64,000 bases of DNA from Butyriboletus loyo (lineage: Eukaryota > Basidiomycota > Agaricomycetes > Boletales > Boletaceae), in assembly GCA_038093515.1 (NCBI GenBank), contig JBBPSI010000113.1:1-64000 (forward strand). The letters run 5' to 3'. The notes under the pieces are model-generated. The model made no database searches, had not been told where the DNA came from, and saw only the letters and a program-made list of their open reading frames with translations. Position numbers and translations under genes: made by a program. Positions 56,742 to 64,000 of the stretch are shown one piece after another; the first letter of the stretch is position 1, and each line of letters begins with the position of its first letter.

Positions 56742-59700
56742 TTGATAAATTTGGACAGCATTAGTGTGACCCATTAGAAGAGTAGTGAGATGATGTGGGC
56801 CCATAGGACTCCCAAAGGTAGTCATATCCCATGACTCCACATGCAAAGGATGCTGGTCATAACCCACAAACAAGTTGAGCATCCCATAGACTGCATATCC
56901 TGCAAAGGATTCTGCGAGATGTTCTATGAATGGAGGTACAGAAGCATCACAGATAGTAACTGCATTCAGGGGCTGCAGGTCATGGACCAGTCAGAGTGAC
57001 TTTCCATCCTGTTTGATAATGCAAAACCATGGGGATCAATATACAGCTGCAGAGAGCTTGTATACCCCTAACACAATCTGATCCTTGATAATCTGGATAG
57101 CTTCATTGTAAATCACAGGTGGAATCAGAATATTGCGGAGTATCCATGGAATATGTGGCACTGTCAGAATCTTGACTGGCAGAAAATACTGCTCATCTAA
57201 CCATTCCCACTTCATTGGAATCCAAGTGAAGGTGGTCTTGTGCACATGAACTATCCAGTGGCCAAGTTTCAACTCCTCTGATCACAGCCATTTAGCTGGG
57301 TTGAGGTTGAGAGCATTGACATGCTCTTGGGTGAATCAAGTTCCTGGTATAAAGTCTGTAGGCTAGGATATGGTGAATAGGATCTAGATAATAGACTGAT
57401 TGGAGTGTGGAAATCATGGCAGGAGTCAAGATGGAAGTGGAAGAAGAGAAATGGGTATAATTCCCACTGTGCAGAGAAGGAATGGAATGTTCAGAATTGG
57501 AGAGAGAAATGTTGAAGAGGGAAATGGAACTAGATAGTATATCTGGATTTGAAGTGGAAAACACAACAAGATGAAATAGAGAACATGTTATTGAGTGCTT
57601 CAGAAACAGATATACTGCCTCAAATACCATGCATGTTGGATAGATTGTAGGATCTCCCTGTCCATTTGACAGATTATCAAAGCCTAAAAACCCATTTCCA
57701 CAATGCTCTGATGATTGGAACAGGAAATTCCTCAGTGACAGCAGGGACACCCCTTCCTCCATGGACATGTAGGGAGTCTAAACTCCTTTCTGATATTCAA
57801 ATCTTGGAGTGTGATGTCCTGCACTCCATCTGGAAAATCATTAGTAGTTGTGCTTGATAGACAATAAAAGGGGTGACCAAATAATAGGTCAAAGTTAGCT
57901 TTTGTGATGATCTGAACCTGAAGGGATATTTCTCCAGGTCCAAAGGTCAGTGGAAGGTTTTCTAGAATACCTAGAGTTGAACACCTAGAGTTGAATCTGT
58001 GTTGGTGTTGGCAGATGACATCACCATTAGATGATTGGAGCAAACTGGAAGTCCAAGCATCTCCCAGATCCACTTAGGCATGGTGATGATCTCGGATCCA
58101 GAATCCAAGATGCAAGTGAGAACTCTTTCCAAACCTATGACCTTGGCTTTGAGGTATCACAATGGAAGAGTGTGATGAGCAACTATGAGACTGTTTTCAC
58201 TTTGGAGAATGTGATCTCCATACTCCTGTTCTACCATTCCAGGAGCATGACCAGATAGTTTGTTCACCTGAACAGTATTCATGGAAGAGGATACCAGAGG
58301 GGTAGATATGTGCTTGGTGGTAGTAAGATCACAAAGCTGTTTATGGAATTCCAGTACAACAGCAAAGAGTTCCTTGACTGGTACCAGTATTGATAACTTG
58401 AGTACCCTCTCAAGGACCTGCTTGGGAGCTGCATTGTCCTTGAGAGGAAAGGAATATTGGTATTGGTTGGTTGGTGGATAGGATGGGGCAAAACCAGAAG
58501 TTGGTATGGATGATCTAACAGGGGTAGTGGATAGCCTTGGAGGCATGTCCATGCCAGTTGAGGCTGTAACTGGAACATTATCACCCATGCATATGGAAGT
58601 ATCATGGGATTTCTCAATGACACACAAGGTAGGCAGTGGTGTTTCTGGCCTGTGTGATTGTTGAATATCTGGGAACTCTATTTCCTTGGAAACAGAAGCA
58701 GCATGAGTTTCCTGCCTCAAGGATTGCCTAGGCAGAACCACTACTCCATTGAAGCAAACTTGCTTGGCACAATTCCCCTCTTTTGAGGTTCTCTCTGCCT
58801 GGAAGCTCACCCATGCTTGAACTAGAAAGGGTTGAAATTCTGGGTTAGTCATACTAGAAAAGGTAGACACTTTATCACTGCCTGACTAAAAGGTGGATTT
58901 CTGCTCAAAGGCTACTGGCTCAAAATCAGGTATGACATCCACATCTGGATATGTCAGGAAGACAATTCCAGAGGTCATATGTGGAGGCACATCCCAGATC
59001 CTGGAGGATTCGCCACTGGTGCTGTGGTTGGGCCAGAAGCACACTCTGCCTCAAGTCTCTCAACACAATCCTTTATGCATTGGGTTCCAGGAATTTGCGG
59101 AATATGCGAATTATCTGCCATATACAAGTGTCCATCTGCTTCACAGATGATGTGTCCTGTCTGGATGCACTCTTCTACACTTGGGCAATTCCATGTGAAG
59201 TGCCCAATAATCATGCAAAAGGCACAGGACTTCTGCTGCGCCATCAGAGCATATTCTGGTTTAGGAGCTTGAGGGACCAGAGGTTGGTGTTGTATACTGG
59301 TTGGTAACAGGTTTTGACTTTGGTATGTCAACAAACTGCAATTGGTAGTATTAGGTGGTGTGGTGGCTGTAGATGGAATCACAGATGATCAAAGTGCTGA
59401 TCCTGTCAAAAGAAACTTGGCTGCACCAATAATATTGGCAATAGGATATGGATCATTAGGGTGGAGGTCCAACTGGACTATAGATAGCTGGTATCAGATC
59501 CTTTCCTCCATATCTGGCAGAAATCCAGAGAGAAAAAGAGAATCATGCTCAACCTCTAAATGCTTCTTAGTAGAAATCAGGAGGGAGGCAATCTTTATAA
59601 ACTTCTAGCTGTACTCTCCAAGATCCTCTTGGCTGTGCATAGCATGAGGCTTAGAATTCTGAACTAGATATTGAAGATCAGCTCAATAATACCAATCATC

Positions 59701-60652
59701 CCATTCACATCTAGGGTATAGATCTTTAACAGCAGCAATGAATAACTCCCAATCATCTTCTGAGGCTGAAGGTAAGGTTTCCAAAACCTCTCCCTCATTG
59801 AGATAGATCCATGTAGCAGATTGCTGCTCAGATTTGCTGGGATTTCATGAGGTCGGCAGACATTCCAAGAAACTCAATGTCCTCTAAGTATTGTGGAAGC
59901 TGCATAGGAGTCTTTCCATCGAACTTGGGGTGCATTTTGGATACCTCTAGGAGGCATCTGGAAGATGTGAGGCATAGCTCTTTGTGAAGCTAGCAATGGT
60001 GATAGTGAAGAGTTTGGTGTTGATTCAATAATAGAAGGATCCATGGGTGCAATATTAGCAATTCCACAATGTTCCAGTATGGAATCTGAGAGATCAAGGG
60101 ATATAATATACATATGCCATGTTGGCTGGAAGAGAAAAGACAAGGAGAAGGAATCTGGAGTGTTTGGTTGACAAAGTGGAGATGACAAAGTCAGAGGTGT
60201 TAGTGAAGATCCTCATGATTCCAGTGACTCCAGAAGACAGAAGATGGACAATATATGGGTTGCAATGAGGAGATGAGTGAGTGAAGGCACCAGGAACACC
60301 AATCAACTTGAAACCTGAGAGATCTGGCACTGATGTCAAGGTGTGATGGACTGCTGTCACAGTTATCTGGGTTCCAGGAACCAAGCCTTGACAGCTGCCA
60401 ATCTGTGTCAAGTCTGGCAGGTGACATCTGCCAGAAGTGTCCATTGCTAGATCAATGGGAACTTCAAATAAGCTGCCAGCAGACTGGCTCACATTGGAAT
60501 TGGTAGTGATGACAGGTGTCAGGAATCAGGAATCCTCGGAGATATTGAGATTCTGGAAATGTGTGAGCAGGTTTTCTAGCTTGACACACTGTGGATTGGA
60601 CCAAAGGGTCCTTCTCATCAATGCTACTACTTCCCTCATGGTGGGCTCCAGT
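56742..60652 (-). pseudogene. Gypsy family C fragment 3: Gag to RT
   Basis: Minus strand from the 5' LTR at 60653. tggagccc lies 2 nt after the LTR (60650-60643 reading right to left). Gag has an N-terminal region (60492-60094), central part (MDPSII.., LPQYLEDIEFL, about 60050-59500) and knuckle CAFCMIIGHFTWNCPSVEECIQTGHI (59230-59150). Then TVQVNKLSGHAPGMVEQEYG, protease (CILDSGSEI near 58110, LLFGHPFYC), linker (57768-57292) and the start of RT (LDEQYFLPVKILTVPHIPW; LNLFVGYDQHPLHV). The left end is cut by fragment H. Many stops. Confidence 0.83.
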
Positions 60653-61354
60653 TGAATGATGCTAGATGGGACTGAGAGTGAAGAACCCTGCTACAGGAAG
60701 AACTCAATCCAATCAAAAGCAAAGAAATAAAGAAAAGTGTGCAATATGATCAACCCCAAAGGAAAGTAGAGAGGAAACCAAGAGAGGAAGACCAGGGAAG
60801 CTTGTCTCCACTGATCTTTATACAGACAACCCATAATTATGGACTTCCTCCACTGTGGAACAGACTGGAGAGGATACAGAGGTGTGAGAATATGGATGGA
60901 ATCCATTGGCTATAGCTTGAGGATCAAGGGATGAGGATGGAGGGTGACTAGACAATGGCACAAAGAAGCAGGAGTGTTGAAAAGTGGTATTTTAGGTTGT
61001 AGTTACAACCTTTTTATAGTCTGGGCATTTCCCAAGACTTGAAACACTAAGGATAAGTGAAAACTAAGTAGAAACATGAAGGAAATCATTGACAGAATGT
61101 ACATAAGCATAGGGGTTGTCATAGGAGTTGATCAGATATAATAAGTATGAGATCAAATAGAAAGGACCTACTGGTGAACACTTTCTGGACACATGGAACC
61201 TGGATGACCACAGAAATATTGGAATCAGTTGGAATTTGATAAGGAAGATGAAAGGAAGTGAGGAGTGTTGCAAAGCAAGTATTTGTGATGCAAGTGGGTG
61301 CTGAATTGCCTGAAAGAGGAGTGACTCTGACCTAGAGAATATGTATTCTCTACA
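60653..61354 (-). repeat. 5' LTR of C fragment 3
   Basis: 702 bp, tgaatgatgc..tctctaca on the plus strand. TATA-type box (ctataaaaagg on the minus strand near 61015). The outer end abuts the left arm of the Tc1 palindrome. Confidence 0.88.
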
Positions 61355-62558
61355 CCAGTGCTTGGCCTTTTATTGGCCCAGGAATCATATGGATAAGGTT
61401 TGATGGAATGGCAACTATTTCAAAATGACAGGTCATGTGGACAGTTTTTTGACTTTAAGTTTTGATCACATATATTAGACCCTAGATGCTGTAATATCAT
61501 TACATACATCCATCAAGGGTCCTATTATGTCACCTTTATGTAACTGAGTGTTAGCCAACATATATAAACCCTATCCTTCTATGTTTATTTTCTCACCATC
61601 ACCATGAAATCCATTTCAACCTCTCTAAGACAAAATGTTATCTCTCTCTCCTCTCTTGACCTTTCAACTAGGAAGATTGCCTTCCAGACTGACCTAGGGA
61701 AGTATACAGTGGCCCAGGTTCTTCAGGAAATCCAACAAGAGAGCTATTGTTCAGCAAATCATAACTGGCAAGGCCAAAAATGCTGTCCCTTCTTTTTCCA
61801 CACATACTCTTGGCCATCTGACCCAATTCTGTTGATTTTGGTCTCATCTGACCATCACAGTCCAATGCTGATACTTGAGAGCAAAGGCCAATCTTCTTTT
61901 TCTATGATTGATTTCTTCACCACAGCTTTCAATGAGGCCTCCTTGAGGGTATCCCTCACTGTCTGTGAGGAGACAGGAGAGTTAACAATAGAATTGATAA
62001 ATTGAGCAGCTTGGACAGCATTTTTGGCCTTGCCAGTTATGATTTGCTGAACAATAGCTCTCTTGTTGGATTTCCTGAAGAACCTGGGCCACTGTATACT
62101 TCCCTAGGTCAGTCTGGAAGGCAATCTTCCTAGTTGAAAGGTCAAGAGAGGAGAGAGAGATAACATTTTGTCTTAGAGAGGTTGAAATGGATTTCATGGT
62201 GATGGTGAGAAAATAAACATAGAAGGATAGGGTTTATATATGTTGGCTAACACTCAGTTACATAAAGGTGACATAATAGGACCCTTGATGGATGTATGTA
62301 ATGATATTACAGCATCTAGGGTCTAATATATGTGATCAAAACTTAAAGTCAAAAAACTGTCCACATGACCTGTCATTTTGAAATAGCTGCCATTCCATCA
62401 AACCTTATCCATATTGCCTCATTCCTGAGCCAATAAAAGGCCAGGAGCGGGTACCGTATTTCATACACCCACCACCTAGGGTTAGGATCAGGGGCTATTT
62501 CATTGAGTGATATTTAATGTAAAACATGCAAACATGCTGACAGTTTTTTGAGCCACTG
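61355..62558. mobile_element. Palindromic (foldback) Tc1-like derivative
   Basis: Left arm about 61365-61788 and right arm about 62013-62437 are inverted copies, almost identical over some 420 bp (one substitution seen in the inner 400 bp), around a 224-bp spacer. Each arm holds the Tc1 5' region and the first ~62 codons of the transposase (MKSISTSLRQNVISLSSL..; starts at 61604 plus and 62197 minus). Both arms share the same deletion and frame shift after QEIQQ. The right side keeps the full inverted repeat ending gccactg at 62558 with TA; the left lacks the outermost part. The spacer is minus-strand transposase sequence up to SDETKINRIGSDGQ. Transcription through it would give a long hairpin RNA. 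Confidence 0.92.
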
Positions 62559-62560
62559 TA

Positions 62561-62856
62561 TATTGTACAGAATGGTACACAGACCAAGCTATGTGTGTGA
62601 CAATCTACCATACATGGATAGACTAAGAAGCACACAGAGATCAAAGAGAAGAGAAGTGGAATGGAGATTAAGTACATGAGGTGTGATGTCATAGTCTAGA
62701 CTGATAATGTCATGGACTGGTCTGGACCAATGATGTCATAGGCTCTGTCTATACTTGGTCACATGTACTGTCTCACAATCATGTGTACAAGGTCATGGGA
62801 CTTTGAAAGTAGAAATGACAAGTCCAAAAGTGTGGAAATAATATAGTATTATAACA
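62561..62856 (-). repeat. 3' LTR (family D) of element J, cut by the Tc1 palindrome
   Basis: Right-hand 296 bp of LTR D, ending tattataaca at 62856. The Tc1 derivative is inserted at the TA of the LTR's TATA region (tatattgtacag). The remaining part of the LTR is not found on the other side. It is followed by a C-rich tract (ctacccccctagg), the complement of a polypurine tract, which marks this as a 3' LTR on the minus strand. Confidence 0.85.
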
Positions 62857-64000
62857 CTACCCCCCTAGGACTCATATTCCAGACAAGTTCCTTGATAAAA
62901 GATTCCATGTTCTGGACCAAATTCCTTAAATAATGAAGAAAATTCAAATAAAGTAAGGCCTCAAAGAGGTCAAGGGGTGGAAGGGTGGGCATGGTGATAA
63001 TCCACAATAACATCCTGTGAGTTGCCCAAATTGGAAACTGGTTCCCAAGTTTGATCCATTTCATCATACCCTCTCCAGTGTACCAGATACTCTAGCTTTT
63101 TGCACTTCATCCATGAAGAGACCATATAGTCTACTTCAAATTCTGTGTGTCCTTTGTCTGTGATGTTGACAGGGTCTGGGCAGATGATAGGTTGCCCAGA
63201 TAGGGTTTCCTAATAAGGTTTGACATGTGAAATATTTACAGTTGGATGAATATGCATGCTACTCAGCAGCTGAAGCATAACAGCATTTGGCTTGAGAGCT
63301 GTGATCCAATAAGGACCAATCCAATGCTGCATGAGTTTCCTAGTGGTGTATGGTAGCTTCAAGTTCTCCATACTGAGCCAAATTCTATCTCCCAGTTTGT
63401 ACTCCAGTGCAGCTGATCATCTATTATCAGCTTGTGATACCATTCCTTTTCTAGCTTCTTCCAAAGCTTCTTTAAGTTTGGCATGAGCCTTTTCAGCTCT
63501 ATGTGCAAAATCTCCAGCCAATGTAGAAGAAGACTTTTCAAATCTGACTTATGGATAATAGTTACAAGTGATAGAGAATGGAATAGTGGCAGTGGCAGTG
63601 GTAAGGGAATTGTTATGGTTGAACTGAGCAATTTTAATCCACTCAGCCCACATTTCTTGTTTTTTAGCCACATATTGTATATACCAGTACTTAGACAGTA
63701 CAAGTTCTTTAGCTAATTCTATGCATCTACCTTGTGTATAGCAATCTAGCTTATACCCCATCCTTGCCAATAGAGCTGATAAGAGTCTACTTGATCTCAT
63801 CTGGTTGCCACCACTCAATATCTCACTGACACTTGCTTTGCAGGAACCTGATAGTGTTGTCTATGCAAGTTGACCATTACCCAATTAGGTCAAGCTGCTA
63901 TTGAGTGCTTACTAGCTAACTTGTTGTGTGCATCGGTGTAACATTGGAGGACTTCTTTTATGATATTCTCATGTTCTGCCTTAGTTCTCCCTTTCATGAA
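62857..64000 (-). pseudogene. pol: Element J: chromodomain Gypsy, 3' end of pol
   Basis: Minus strand, right to left. RT near the window edge (FMKGRTKAEHENIIKEVLQ, 64000-63945), then an LTR2 fragment (63944-63675), then integrase C-terminal part (WAEWIKIAQFNHNNSLTTATATIPFSITCNYYP, 63650-63550), GPY-like region, and a chromodomain (EFEVDYMVSSWMKCKKLEYLVHWRGYDEMDQTWEPVSNL, 63150-63020) with a stop near 62970. RNase H and most of integrase are missing at the LTR2 junction. It seems to represent the autonomous family behind LTR D. Unlike A/B it has no ORF3 after the chromodomain: the LTR follows within about 115 bp. Confidence 0.85.
63675..63944 (-). mobile_element. Partial LTR2 in element J
   Basis: On the minus strand it starts tgttacaccg at 63944 and matches the first ~260 bp of the LTR at 38491, ending near the TATA-like gtatatac. 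The RT sequence on one side and integrase on the other are not contiguous, so a deletion accompanied or followed the insertion. Confidence 0.8.

Noticed and set aside
61604..62197. Two divergent functional genes with identical N-termini
   Set aside because: They are the arms of the inverted duplication of a single Tc1 transposase start, both frame-shifted after about 45 codons.
1..64000. tRNA, rRNA or intact housekeeping genes
   Set aside because: No cloverleaf-like or rRNA sequence noticed; every recognisable coding region apart from the duplicated Cys-rich gene belongs to a transposable element. A tRNA and rRNA scan would be needed for certainty.

Overview
The window looks like a transposon graveyard from a filamentous basidiomycete, most likely an Agaricomycete. 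Evidence: several Ty3/Gypsy lineages (some with an integrase C-terminal chromodomain), Ty1/Copia, Tc1/mariner and PIF/Harbinger relics; short GT..AG introns in the only host-like genes; and a Cys-rich CxxC..CxxC protein type common in Agaricomycetes. No tRNA, rRNA or clearly intact single-copy host gene was seen. Species is not determinable by eye.

Layout. 1-3132: a minus-strand Tc1-like element (398-2288) cut by an LTR (824-1776) that itself holds another solo LTR (1012-1516), then a 700-bp LTR. 3133-18930: host-like Cys-rich gene copy 1, with a solo LTR in exon 1 and a nested pair of chromodomain Gypsy elements in its first intron: element A (4067-18005, TSD ttttc) with element B (7511-14365, TSD catga) inserted in A's RT/RNase H. 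19355-22439: solo LTR and a minus-strand non-chromodomain Gypsy fragment (family C). 22440-26500: minus-strand element E, same family as A/B, carrying two insertions. 26501-28849: a short repeat and gene copy 2 (minus), its last exon split by an 819-bp LTR. 28850-33785: family-C LTRs and a decayed C element. 33786-40689: Copia integrase relic, then decayed plus-strand element N (A/B superfamily) with three LTR insertions. 40690-46950: C fragment, two Tc1-like elements, a Copia RT/RNase H relic split by a C LTR, another Tc1-like element. 46951-48966: PIF/Harbinger relic and a tandem repeat. 48967-54848: minus-strand element F (A/B family). 54849-61354: Tc1-like G, a Tc1 end fragment H, a C element. 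61355-62558: a palindromic (foldback) Tc1 derivative. 62561-64000: 3' end of chromodomain Gypsy element J, whose LTR family supplies the many ~480-540-bp solo LTRs.

How the A/B family appears to work: Gag (possibly with a non-AUG start), protease, RT, RNase H, integrase with chromodomain, then a further ORF (ORF3) with a canonical CCHC knuckle starting 1-10 nt after the pol stop in all five copies. A 10-nt match between the predicted RNA 5' end in the LTR and the site just after the LTR points to self-priming of the Tf1 kind. All copies are broken, largely by C-to-T changes at CpG (CGA to TGA stops), which suggests methylation followed by deamination.

All coordinates, counts and alignments were made by eye.
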